A stretch of 64,000 nt of DNA from Hymenopellis radicata (lineage: Eukaryota > Basidiomycota > Agaricomycetes > Agaricales > Physalacriaceae), in NCBI GenBank assembly GCA_015501595.1, contig JADNRX010000196.1:40189-104188 (forward strand). The letters run 5' to 3'. Below, in pieces: positions 10,900 through 23,063 of this stretch (positions within the stretch are counted from its first letter, which is position 1; every line of letters starts with the position of its first letter). Both the position numbers and the translations under genes were made by a program. The notes under the pieces are model-generated. The model saw nothing but the letters and a program-made list of their open reading frames with translations, did not search any database and was not told where the DNA came from.

Positions 10900-11371
10900 G
10901 GTGGTCGTAGAGGAAGAGGGCTCAGGGGATTGTGAAGCAGGGCTGTTGAGACTGGGTCTTAGACGAGCGCTATGTTTCAGACATCGGTTCGTTCGTGTTA
11001 CAGTAGGTTTGAATGCTTTTGGTTTAGATCCTACGCGCTCAGTCGAGGTGCCACAGACTGACGACCTCCAAAACCATTGACAACATCTTCTCCAAACGGA
11101 CCCAGCCACACTCCCGGCTACATACTGCGACCTTCTCATTTGTGCGTGTACCCCAAGAGCTACGAGCTCATGATCGACACCGCCACCCTTCTAGCATGCG
11201 CCCGTTCCACCTGGACGCGCATCAGTCGGCGTCATCTTCCGCCTCTAATGCTCTCTTCATCCTGTGCCAAAGAGCTCAACGAGCTGCTTTGTTCATCTTG
11301 GCGCCGCCCAGTAAGTGTCCTTATCGAGCATCGTGTCGAAGTTCTAATATTCTTGTAGGTCCACTCTGAAA

Positions 11372-12828
11372 ACATGCTCTTCGTGCGACAGCGCCTTCAG
11401 GTCTTATATCCAACATTTACCCGTCGTCATCAACCCCCAGGAGACAGTCCCGTTCGGGTCTCTCATCAACGTGGCGTTTAACAGCCATGGTTTCGAGCGT
11501 GATCCGCAGATCAGCGAAATCTGTGTGGCGTCCAAAAAGTCGTTGGACGATGCTTCTATTTCCACGTTCGTCTCATGCGACCTTAAACATCGTAGCCAGA
11601 TACGTACCCCTTCAAGCGCGCGTACCCCCGTCGCGTCCGTACCCACCAGACCCCCCATCTCTGGCCTCCCTACCGAGCTGATGATCCTCGTCTTTCAATA
11701 TGCGTGTGATGACATCAAATACTGGCTCACCGCGCTCACCCTCAGTCTCGTCTCTCGCGAGTGGCACTCTATCGCACACGCACTTCCAGTGCTCTGGACA
11801 CAGATCTCCCTGGACGTCAAACGTACGGGACCGCTTGAGATTGTGTGGTGGTATTCGCACCTGTCTCGCGACGCACCGCTGGATGTGAAGATTGATCTCC
11901 TGGGTGACGGGGAATTCGAGCAAGCAGCTGGTTTGCTTGTAAAGAACGCGACGAGGTGGCGGTGGGCGGATATCCGATGTGCGTCTGAGGATCTTCCCAT
12001 CTTCAAAGGGATCAAGAAGACGGGGGTGCCGATGTTGGAGAGTCTAAAGATCGATGTCGCAGGTAGCGGGCGGGACGTGAAGAGGTGCAAGGCGTTTAGG
12101 GATGCGCCGAGGTTACGGGAGTATGCGCCTGGAGGCGTGAGCCCGAGCGAGTGTGTGGTGGCTTGGGATCAGCTCAAGGCGGTGGTGATCAGAGATTTCT
12201 TCGATGCAGATCTCTGTGAGTATCTGCGCGATGCCGAGGCGATGGAGGAACTGGTCATGGATGAAGAGTGCTTTTTCGGCACTGCGTTTGGGGCTGGCAT
12301 GTCGATCCCGCTGTCGGCGTCGAGGTTGACGATGAGGTCTGTCCCGCGTCTTGTGGATAGTACGTTCATGGGGGCGTTCGTGCTTCCTTCTCTTACGGTC
12401 GTCGACATTTCTCTCGCGGAAGGAAGCGCCGTGGACGCGCGCTTCCTCCGAGCTTCGTTGGGTTGTTGAAGCGCTCGGGTTGTTCGATTATGGAGCTCAT
12501 GCTCCACAATGTTCCTCTCGACGATGAAGCGATTCTGGATGTCCTGGCGTGTACACCTCAGCTTCGGGCTTTGGCGATCCACGAGCCGGCGAAGGAGCAT
12601 TGCATTACGCATGCATTTGTGTCTACTGTGTTTCTGCCCGAGCTGCGAATGTTGGAATTGGTTTGGAGCTATGATGCGTGCGAAGAGCGTATTCTGGATA
12701 TGGTCGAGCGGATGAAGGGACTGGAATATGTTGTCTTGGGCAGGCGGTTTGGGTTGGAGTTGAGTGCGGGTTGTGTTGAGAGGATGAATGTCCTCAGAGA
12801 GGCCGGCGTGAGTGTTAGTCAGTGGTAG
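11372..12828 (+). CDS. F-box/LRR-type protein, one -1 frame break, 5' exon unresolved
   Basis: After an AG acceptor near 11358 an open frame leads into the F-box ISGLPTELMILVFQYACDD with LSLVSREWHSIAHALPVLWT. This is the classical Agaricomycete F-box with the aromatic VLWTQI ending. A leucine-rich tail follows to a stop at 12826-12828. The frame breaks at about 12453 (TCGTTGGGTTGTTG): the upstream frame ends at a TGA at 12467-12469, while LLKRSGCSIMELMLHNV continues the LRR one frame back. One missing base explains it. The first exon, and so the start codon, is not settled; an intron with GTAAGT donor at about 11310 precedes the acceptor. Part of this gene's sequence reappears upstream of each small secreted-protein gene in the tandem array. 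Confidence 0.7.
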
Positions 12829-12984
12829 ATTGGTTATCATCTACTTATGGTTTTATGATTCTCATGTGGGATGTTCTCGTTCGTATGGCTGTTCTCCTAG
12901 GTTAAGATGTACTTATTTTTTTGAAAGTTGTATTCTAGCGGTTAGCTTCCCGCCCTTGCTGACGGAAGACCGTTCATATTGCGT

Positions 12985-13175
12985 AACTGTTTATTTTCCT
13001 CCCGCGTTTTGCATGCGCTATTCAACGCGGGTGCACAGGGTAAGAAGTATTAATGGACATTCGTAGTCGTTCCCATGTACGCGTCTCACTATTGCCCATC
13101 TTGGGCACTTTGAAGACAGGTGCAACGGGATGACCACAGCTAATAACTGTCATATGCTTTTGATGTGGCGTTCGG
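12985..13175 (+). repeat. Diverged copy of dispersed repeat R1 (5' part)
   Basis: The order TTCAACGCGGGTG, GGACATTCGTAGTCGTTCCC, GCCCATCTTGGGCA and ATGCTTTTGATGTGGCG parallels the better copy at 14565-15212 with substitutions and indels. Non-coding. Probably an old solo fragment of the same element. Confidence 0.55.
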
Positions 13176-14564
13176 GGACCATCGATTCCAGAGCATCTAG
13201 TAGCACTACTTATCGAGAAAACAGAACATGAAGTTACGCCACAGAGTGTCCAATTGATGTCGTAGGGATGGGTACATATCGAAAGTCACCTGGGCTATGT
13301 CATGGACAGCCTAACGAATCATCATGATTTATGAAAGCCAGAAGTACACATATCAGCTCGCTTCGCTCTTTCCTTTGCCGGCAGTCGAACTTTTCTACCG
13401 AAGTGTCGTCTACTTGGGCAGTATCTCTACGCTTTGATGACGCTGAACCGCTGTATGTTGAATTTTCGCGGATACTGTCCCGCCGGCGCTGATACCCAGT
13501 GAAAAGTCCGTCGCAGATCTACGTGGGAAATCGAGAGATAGCGAGTTCCTCGCAGACTCAAGATATTTGGCGAAAATGTGCGAAATTTGCGCAAAGGTTT
13601 GATGGGAGAATAACGTCAGCTCGAGCCAGCTCGTGGCTCGTCGCGTCCAATTGTGCACGCACTACGCATTAGTGCCTTACCTAGCAACCTAAATTAGCCC
13701 GCCTGGCGATCGTTATTCTTCCTGGGGCAGCCGACGCGCGTCGCATGGATTGAAGATTGGATGAAATGGAATCACATTTGGTCATACACTACAACATGCA
13801 TTCGTAAATACAGTACTACTCTACAGCCTAGGTGAGGAGAAAGGATAAATTTCCTCAGGTATGTCAGAATGGCGTGAATCTGGGCAAGCACGATGAGTGG
13901 ATGTGCCACAACAACGACATGTAGGACTTACGGGCAAGAGGCCTTGGGGGCAGTAGTCCAACACTGGTTGTGCTCGTTGGATTAACACTAGTCAATGGCA
14001 TCAGTAAAAGCTGGTGAAAATGCGGCAACACGTACGGATGGAACATTTGTGACGGCGACGGCCAAGCGACTCGGACGACGACGACAACGACGGTGTGGGG
14101 AAAATAGTGAGGTGGTATGTGCCCTGCGGAACATTAAGGTAAGTGAGACACATGGATGCAGAACGACAACTTACAATTCGACTCGACTGTGCCAGGCATT
14201 GTGGGGGAAGGAAGGAAAGAAGTGCAGGGCACGAATGTGATCAGGTTTCCTTTATGTTTGGGGAGAATGCCGTGGGCCGCCTGACTTGACGGAAATAATT
14301 TCAGAAGAGAATCAAGGCACGTCGACATACCTTCGAAAGCGAGCAAAAATCAGCAAGGAGAATCATGTAAATTCGAGACTCATCGAGAGGAGCCATCACG
14401 AGCTCATTGACATCAGATTCTTCAGAACTCGCTGACACCCTAAAATTCTCGATCCGTTTTGCTTGGCACTCGCTGGTGCACGATCTCGCTCGCCATTGCC
14501 ATACGGACTTTTCACTGGGGCTGATAGTCGGCTGGGGGCCAGATGCGTGGAATACACGTTGCTG
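13176..14564. other. Intergenic, no gene seen
   Basis: No frame over 82 codons and no domain. Contains short matches to R1-like sequence but nothing that defines another element. Confidence 0.4.
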
Positions 14565-15212
14565 TATATTTGCTCCGCGTTCGCTACTCAACGCGGGAGG
14601 ACCTGAGGCTGAGGCGTATTGAAGGACATTCTTAGTCGTTCCCGGTCCGCGTCTATCATACACGTTCGCCCATTGTGGCAGTTTGGAGTTAGGTGGGCCC
14701 AACTGGATGATTATCGCCACTGATTGCAAGTTCCGCCGCATCTTATGCTTTTATGTGGCGGATAATTACGCTATGCTCGTCATCGCAGCATTACTACTTG
14801 CGTGTGGCGCAGGGAGCATATTTTGGTCTGATGGTGCTCGGACTCGTCGTGCATGAAGGCATCCAATGGTCATTGTTTCCGCATCCGTCGTTCATGTGTC
14901 GAATCCAATACGCTGTTTCCCACTGAAAAGGGGAAAATACCCAGAAACTCCGTCCGCCTGAGTACTAATTGCGCGTGGCGTAGAGGAGATTTCTCCATCT
15001 GGTCGCTCGGGGTTCTCATGAACGGTACCCGATGCTGGTCAAGTGGCGCGGTGGTGGGTAAGTAGTCAAGCTCGCCGCTCTTCGCGCGATAACGGACCAC
15101 TCGGGCTTCTCCGAAGGAACTCTGTCGCCGAGGCTGAGTCAACTGTGGCGTTTTGTTTTTTCACACTGCCCGAGGCCTAGCGTGCTATGTTTTCCAAAGA
15201 AATCTTGTGGTA
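14565..15212 (+). repeat. Dispersed repeat R1, plus-strand copy
   Basis: Strong similarity, in inverse orientation, to 49578-50010 and 60262-60490. Shared blocks include ATATTTTGGTCTGATGGTGC, CTCGGGGTTCTCATG, GAGGCCTAGCGTGCTATG (one mismatch) and TTTTCCAAAGAAATCTTGT at the right end. It has no coding capacity beyond chance frames. Length and ends are approximate. It could be a solo LTR or a non-autonomous element; no terminal repeat was resolved. Confidence 0.65.
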
Positions 15213-15374
15213 TTCGTTTGTCTCCTAGCCTGGCTTCTCCCCGAACGTCAGACCGAATTCGGTGTCGTCTGTTTTCCAAAAACGTCTTGACGATATTCAA
15301 ACTCCGCCGGGCTGCCTAATCGGGCCATGCAGTGACGTTTTGCAGCAAACCACCAACCACCGAAAAGACAAAAG

Positions 15375-15608
15375 ATGGCTCGTCGCGCAGCACCACCGAA
15401 TGCAGGTCCCGCCTATATCAACAAAAACCAGGTGCAGCGCCGCCCCGCGCACGACCCCGACGAGTCCGCGTTTTCGCGATGGCTGCGAGAAGAAGTGTTT
15501 GCGCCGGAAAAGCTGCCCGGAAATATCAGCATTGTGACGGGCGTGTCAGTGTTCATTGGCGGGATATTGGCGGTGAGGACATGGGGAGAATACATGGTGC
15601 CCGTTTAA
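15375..15608 (+). CDS. Small single-span membrane protein, Tom-subunit-like
   Basis: A single-exon frame of 77 residues. A basic, Pro/Asn-rich N-terminus (MARRAAPPNAGPAYINKNQV) is followed by an amphipathic stretch with DESAFSRWLREEVFAPEKLP, then one hydrophobic helix, ISIVTGVSVFIGGILAV, close to the C-terminus. This is the design of tail-anchored small subunits of the mitochondrial outer-membrane translocase or similar mini-proteins. The match to Tom5/Tom6 is by architecture only. Intact, with conventional start and stop and no introns. Confidence 0.5.
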   Translation: MARRAAPPNAGPAYINKNQVQRRPAHDPDESAFSRWLREEVFAPEKLPGNISIVTGVSVFIGGILAVRTWGEYMVPV

Positions 15609-16201
15609 GGCAGACGGCCGCGACGGTATGTCATATTTTCGCGGAACGCAGCGCAACCAAACTGACGCCGAGTCAGCTCTATTTCCATTTTTGTCTACGC
15701 CCGTTGGCGTGCGGGTCGTCTTCCAGAATGACTAGTGTTTGATGGACATACATTATCTCAACTCACCGATCAACGTGTACTCTGTGGAAACGAATGTCTT
15801 TAATGCCAGTGTTCGCTGCGTCTAAAAATGCAAGCCCTGAGTGGCTCTAGGCTGTCCTCGAAATGGTATAACTTCCCCGCTCGCGACAGTCTACTCTCAC
15901 CAGTGACGTTGAAGGGTTCCTCTTTCCCCGCGTCTCGTACCTCTTCCCCGTTCTTACCTCCACTTGGCCTTGGCCACATCTCGTATCCTCTTACTTATCT
16001 TGAACAGACGGAGTTTCAATCGGCTGCATGTCGCTTATATCGGCTGCTTCAAGTCTGGTTCAGTCCAGCGGATCCCATTTCCTCTCAAGTTCATCGGGGT
16101 TCTTCATTTCCATGCCCGAGCTTCATTTCACCACATGGGGTGGTGAGAAGCCTCCAGTTCTGCTTAAATACGCCGCCAGCAGCTCTGCGATTCCCCACAG
16201 T
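15609..16201. other. Intergenic, P450 promoter region
   Basis: About 590 bp before the P450 start. Rich in pyrimidine tracts (CTCTTCC, TCCTCTTTCCCC) typical of basidiomycete promoters. Two longer frames overlap the P450 start but no domain is seen. Confidence 0.4.
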
Positions 16202-18299
16202 ATGACATCTCTCAATGTCCTCGTGCTTTCAGCTACACTGGCCATTGTATGTTCCCTCACTCTTGCCCTCGCTCTTGCTAATCGCCCCCGTCAGGCTAAC
16301 CACGTCTGGTGTCGCAATCATGAGCCGTCGAGCCCGCTACTCGCGCTCCTCGCGCTTGTGGCTCAGCCAGCGATACTGACCTATCTCTTCGCACTCGAGC
16401 GATCTCCGCTGCTATTTTTAATGGTCTATCTCGTCTTTTTCTCCACACTGGGTCTCTCGATTTGCGCGTACAGGCTGTCTCCCTTTCACCCCTTGGCCAA
16501 TATCCCGGGACCGAAGCTCAGCAGGCTCACGAAGCTCTACAGCGTGTATATAGCTTATACCGGGCAGCAGCACATCCGGCTCAAGAACCTACATGACGAG
16601 TTTGGTCCTATTGTTAGGATAGGTCGGTCATATGGCTTTTTAGACTTTACTTGCCCATTCATCTGATCTCATTTACCGCACAGGCCCCAATGAAATCTCA
16701 GTTATCGATGTCGCGTCGATGAAGGATGTCCTCGGGTCGAGTGGGCTGCCCAAGTCGCCTTGTGAGTCTATGTATTTTGATGATCGATGGGCCCGCGGGA
16801 GCTTATGAGTTTGTTGGTATAGTCTATACCTCGCGCATTGCCAAGGGTGGATCTGGGAGTCTGCTTTTGACGAATGGGCACGAGCATGCGACTAGGCGAC
16901 GGAGATGGGCGCGCGCGATGACTTCGGCGTCGTTGAAGAGTTATCAGGATATTCTCTTGATACGTACCAACCAGCTGGTAGAGAAATTGAACGCGCTCTC
17001 CGGGCCTGCGTGTTTCGCTTCGTGGATGAACTATTTCACGTAACGCGCGTTTTTTTTGTTTGTGTCAATGCTCATGCATCCTCTAGGTTTGACTTTATGG
17101 GCGATATGGCGTACGTTGCTAATTTCTTTGGTATTGGATTAACGTTTAATATCGCTCCTTAGGTTTGGCGGTGGAATCGAGATGATGAGATCGGATGGGA
17201 AAGATGGTGAGGGGTTCTGGGAGTTAATCGAGCATTGGTCGCTGTAAGTGGATTTGTCTTTTTCTGTGCACATCATGCTCATGTGGAACCTATAGCTCGA
17301 TGGTTACGGTCTCCCAAATTCCGTGGATATACCAAACCTATTTCAAGATCCCGTTTCTGTCCAAGTACAATGTCCAGATGGCGCAGTACGGCGCGCAGAA
17401 GGCTATTGGGCGAATGCAGAAGGGCGCGGAGAAGAAGGACATTTGGTACCACCTCGTAAGATTTCTTCCCTCCCTCTAAATACGATTTGGAATTAACGTT
17501 CCCACCCAGCTCGACGAAGCGGATTGGAACATGACAAGCCCTCGGTCAAAGAGGTCGCAGCTGACGGGATGCTCGCTGTTATCGCTGGCTCCGATACGAC
17601 GTCGGCGGTCATGTGCGCTCTGTTCTATTGTCTGCTGAGGGACCGCCCGTGTTATGAGCGGCTCCAGCAGGAGGTGGACGAGGTGCTCTCGACGACGGAG
17701 TGTGCGGTGAAGGCGTCTGCGGCGACGTTGCCCTATATGGCTGCGTGCATGTATGTTTCTATCTCTGGTGGGTGTCCGACGCGGTCTGACGTCGCATAGA
17801 AACGAAACCCTAAGGCTGTTTCCGCCCATCCCGACCAACGGCCCGCGTATTGTGCCGAAAGGATCTGGAGGGAGGACACTGGCTGGGTAGTAAGTCGCTC
17901 CCTTATCGCTGATCAATGACCGCCTGACATCCCTTGCTCTGTAGCTTCGTACCGGAGGGCACCTACGTCTACGTCCCGCCCTACGCGATCCACCGACACG
18001 CTGGCCACTTCTCCCCCAGCCCCGACCGGTTCATGCCCGAACGCTGGCTCTCGCCCAAGAACGGCACCCTGAACATCGAAGCGTTCATCCCCTTTTCGTA
18101 TGGGCCGTCGAATTGCGTTGCGAAGCAGCTGGCGCTGCAGGAGATGTTCACGCTGACGGGGGTGTTGATGCGCAAGTTTGATGTAGTGTTTGGGGAGGGG
18201 TTCGATTGGAGGAGGTGGGAGGAGGGTGTTAGGGATTGGTATGTCACGACGAGGCCTGGGTTGGAGGTCGTGTTCAGGCCGAGGGTCAGTGGAGTGTGA
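16202..18299 (+). CDS. Cytochrome P450 monooxygenase 1, one -1 frame break
   Basis: Nine exons: 16202-16622, 16684-16761, 16823-17039, 17087-17110, 17163-17243, 17296-17455, 17510-17750, 17800-17886 and 17945-18299. The N-terminus has hydrophobic anchor segments, then YRLSPFHPLANIPGPKLSRL. The I-helix is AVIAGSDTTSAVM, the ExxR motif lies in NETLRLFPPIP, the PERF-like motif is FMPERWL, and the haem loop is FIPFSYGPSNCVAKQLA, with the Cys ligand but Ala where Gly usually stands. It is a membrane-bound haem-thiolate oxygenase; the substrate is unknown. In exon 7 the frame shifts by -1 at about 17520 (GAAGCGGATTGG), the only break. It is closely related to the second P450 at 23-25 kb, suggesting local duplication. 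Confidence 0.85.
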
Positions 18300-18697
18300 A
18301 TTATTTATATTATGATATTTGTATTTTTCAAACCTGGGTGCTACAAAGTGTATGCTTTTAGTCTCATTGCTATACTACTCAGAATGTGCTTTAATTGAAG
18401 TCTGGGTACTGCCAGGACTTGTCCATGGAAGCAAGGAAGTTGATGGGTCCTAGGAAGTACTAATTTTCTGAGCCTGAGTCAATTCTGCTTCCTCTCCTTT
18501 ATAGAGATTTTCTGTGATTTGGAAATTTACCCTGAGATGGGAACAAGAAATTCTACAAGTACTGAGTATTAGAAAGGTAAGTTCCAGCAAACCCAACCTT
18601 CTCAATAATGCAAAGTCCTTCTGATCTTTTCTTCAAGTTGTTGCAGCATGTTTCTCGACGTGAACGAATTTAGTTCCTCATAACAAACGTAGCGGTT
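18300..18697. other. 3' flank of P450 1, no gene seen
   Basis: AT-rich non-coding sequence after the P450 stop, up to the left end of the inverted-repeat element. Confidence 0.45.
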
Positions 18698-18986
18698 ACA
18701 GCTATTTGCAAATTAGATGACAGTAAGCGATCGCATGTTCAATGAAACAAACCCTAATGTAGGTGTTCCGACCTTCCCTTGTCCCCAACAGACATCGCAT
18801 TATGGGCAATCTGGGCTTCTGGAGATGAAATCTGGCCCCTTAAGAACAATTTAGAACCTGCAATCGTACCAGTACGTGCCGCCTGAGGTGTATATTCCAT
18901 CGGGCGGACGGCTCGAACACCTAGCTTAGGGTTTACTTGACAAAAGCACTCGATTGCTTACTGTCATCTATTATGCAAATAGCTGT
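18698..18986. mobile_element. MITE-like element with about 75-bp inverted repeats
   Basis: The left arm (ACAGCTATTTGCA, GATGACAGTAAGC, AAACCCTAA, TAGGTGTTC) is repeated in reverse complement at the right end (GAACACCTA, TTAGGGTTT, GCTTACTGTCATC, TGCAAATAGCTGT). Arms are about 75-80 bp with a few mismatches around a core of about 130 bp. No clear target-site duplication was resolved. It has no coding capacity, so it is a non-autonomous element or fold-back repeat. Confidence 0.7.
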
Positions 18987-19374
18987 CATCGGAAGAGTTG
19001 AAAGATATCACAGTAGCTCTTACGCTGGCGTGGTCACTGCAACCTTGGGACCGCAAACCATTTACGATTCGTTGATGCCATTTTGTGACCACGTGCACTT
19101 TCCCTGGTTTTCCCACCACTCGCCTTGTCGTGCCCGTTCTACTTGCCATCTGTCCAATCACCATCTGCATCAATGACTGCGTCCACTGAACGACCGACCG
19201 CGGATCACCCTTGATAGTCATCGCTCCTTTCTCGATACTTCTTAGAAGCGGGAAACCGTAGACCATAACAAAAGAGCTGCCGCAGAAGACGCGAGTATAT
19301 GCTCAGACGTACGGTTATAGGATCCACTTTAAGAAGACCGTCGTATTGACGGATTCATCATCCCATCGTTAACC
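18987..19374. other. Intergenic, promoter of the OYE gene
   Basis: About 390 bp between the inverted-repeat element and the OYE start codon. Small frames on both strands, none with a domain. Confidence 0.4.
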
Positions 19375-20702
<1,328 letters not shown>

Positions 20703-21238
20703 ATGCTGAATTAAGTAGTGTAGATAGATTTCTCTAATGTACTTACCTGTATACCTTTCTCGTCATGACCCGCGATTTGGAAGATATCCAGATTCCAAAC
20801 TTCTTTTTGAGATCATTTCCTCATGGCCAAGAGCAAAGTCTGATTCGAAGCCGTCTGGCCGATGGATTCAACCCGTGTCCACTTGCACACAAGGCATTTT
20901 GGCGACCCATAAAGGGAACGAAAGCCGAATAAAGAGCATGTTAACGATGCTTGATGCGTTATACTACGCACTTGTCGCGATGATTGGACTGAGGAAGGGA
21001 CTGAGACGAGCTGGAAGTTCTCCAAATGAGAGGGTCTTTTGCTCTATGTCGCTTGGAGATTAGAACACAAGTTTGATGGTCGCGCAAACACGACATAGCC
21101 GGATGTGGGTTCCCGGCGCGATTGGTCTCCCGATCACGATCGGAGGTCTAGAGCATGCTTATCTCAGCAATATGTCGTCCAAACATAGCAATTATAAATT
21201 TGGCATCTTTTCCTTCCTACATTCGGCCGCATTTTTCA
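20703..21238. other. Intergenic, no gene seen
   Basis: The OYE 3' flank and the promoter of the LAMTOR1-like gene. One 108-codon frame at 20737-21063 has no recognisable features. Confidence 0.45.
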
Positions 21239-21867
21239 ATGCTCTTCTTCCTTTGCTGTGGCTCCAGAAAGGGAAACGCAGAAGAGATCGACGAAAACTC
21301 TCGCCTCATACCGACCACGGAAGAGCCTTTGTACGTTTTTTTCGCTCCTTCTTTTCGGCTTTCCCAACCGAACCCTTTAGGCCGTCACCCACCCCGTTCG
21401 ACTATGGCGACTTCCAGGCCCGATTGGGAACGATCGTACGCGCCAAAGAAGGGTGCGTTGCGTTTTTGCTTGCCGCTTTGCTCGCCTTGCTGATTCTGCG
21501 ATAGGAGGATGGTTAATGTCAACGCCCTTGGTGGTCCTTCTTATACTTCCGACTATTACGATCCCGTGGATAGCACGTCCATTTCCCAGGCGTACCCTGA
21601 GCAGCAAATACCGGATATCCAGGCTTTCCGGAGGGAGGCATCTCGCTCGAGTTCGCGCTCTGTAGAACGGCCCCGGCGCACGCCCAGTATGGCTCTATCC
21701 GCGCAGCTTATAACTTTGGGCAGCGCGTCGCCGGTGGCAAAGGAGGAGACTAAGGTGCGTGGATCTACTGTTTTGGTGGGATATGTCGACTAACTGGTCT
21801 TGTGCAGAAGGCCGTCGAGCGTCTTAGTCTTAAGATCGGCTCACTGTCGCGGAGTTGGGACGACTGA
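21239..21867 (+). CDS. LAMTOR1/p18-like lipid-anchored adaptor, 157 aa
   Basis: Exons 21239-21330, 21381-21452, 21505-21754 and 21808-21867 join without phase problems into 157 residues. The N-terminus MLFFLCCGSRKGNAEE has paired cysteines suited to palmitoylation, followed by an acidic ENSRLIPTTEEP segment as in fungal LAMTOR1/Ego1-type Ragulator subunits. The middle reads YGDFQARLGTIVRAKEGRMV, a conserved patch of that family in basidiomycetes, then a Ser/Arg-rich low-complexity linker and a short C-terminal helix. The expected role is anchoring Rag GTPases at the vacuole membrane for TORC1 signalling. The assignment comes from the N-terminal pattern and order, not from a search. Confidence 0.65.
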
Positions 21868-23063
21868 TCACCGTCTCGATCATCACATTTATATCCTTTG
21901 GACTCGCCCTATTGCTTGCCCCCACAACCTTAGATGATACCATTGCTACTGCCGACGACATCCATCCAGTACTTCCTTCCGAACTGCATATTCATAATCT
22001 TAGATTTCACAGATCCGCATAGACACATCGCTTGTACATCAGAACACTTCGAACTTTGTATTATACATGTAGTATATCGGTTAGGGCTAACGCGAAATTC
22101 TAAGAAAGGATGGACGCGTTTATTTGTTTTGACATGTTATCCTGAGCTTTCACCTTGTTTTCCTCCTTCTTTGACAGGGCATGACAGTTCTTCTGGTCGC
22201 CTCTCGTGGACATGGTTTCAAGCTCAGGTATTCTGCTGATCAAGTGCAATGACCTGTCGTATATGACGCCCGAGTAAAGCGTTCTCCAATCTGCAGACTT
22301 GCTACTCAGACTATTCACCCAAGTAATCCTTGGACGAAGGGGATGGAATAGGTGAATTTCAAGGTGACGATGTCCATGTTGCCGCATGATTCGGGACACG
22401 CACTAATGATTGTCGTTTCATAGGATGCCTAACTTGAACGATTGACGCCACACCAAGGTGTCAGCTTTGATCGAGTCTGCCTACGGCTAGATCTCGTCGG
22501 AAATAGTCTGTCTGAAAGAATGCCGTGATGCTTCCTACAGAATTCGCATTGGTTGTAAGTTGTGCATCACGTTGATGTCCATGTCGCGTATGATGTCGCG
22601 TTGTTTACCAAGGCTGGTCATGTGTATCGAAGCTACTTCGATGCCTTCATGCACTACTCGCCTTCATGGTTACGATTGACCTTTTTTCATGACCCTCGAC
22701 CTTTTCATCATGGATTGTTCGCTGTATATCGTCATTGAATATTGAGTCGTTGCCTTCCTAAACGAGTCGTGTCTTACAACTGTTACAGACGATCGGAGCG
22801 CCCTGGATGGAGGAAATGCGTTGTGATGGAGCCCTACTCCCCTCGAATTGGCGGCGCAACCCATTAGGCCTATCGAGTCGCTCGGTGAAGACTTTTCCCC
22901 ATACACCTGACTACGTCTTAACGAGAATAGCTAGGCCGCTCCGAATTTAGTCTGGCTTGACGGTCAATAGGGCCGGCGATCAAAGCGCAATTCATGGACA
23001 GGACACGCTCTGCACCGCATTTGCACGGATAGCAACCTGCATCCCAAGCGCTTTAGGACCTGC
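21868..23063. other. 1.2-kb stretch without a supported gene
   Basis: Scattered frames below 102 codons on both strands with no domain, signal or consistent splice pattern. No repeat of other window parts was noticed. Confidence 0.45.

Noticed and set aside
13410..13658. 82-codon minus frame in the 13-kb intergenic region
   Set aside because: Isolated, no domain, no splice context, not repeated elsewhere.
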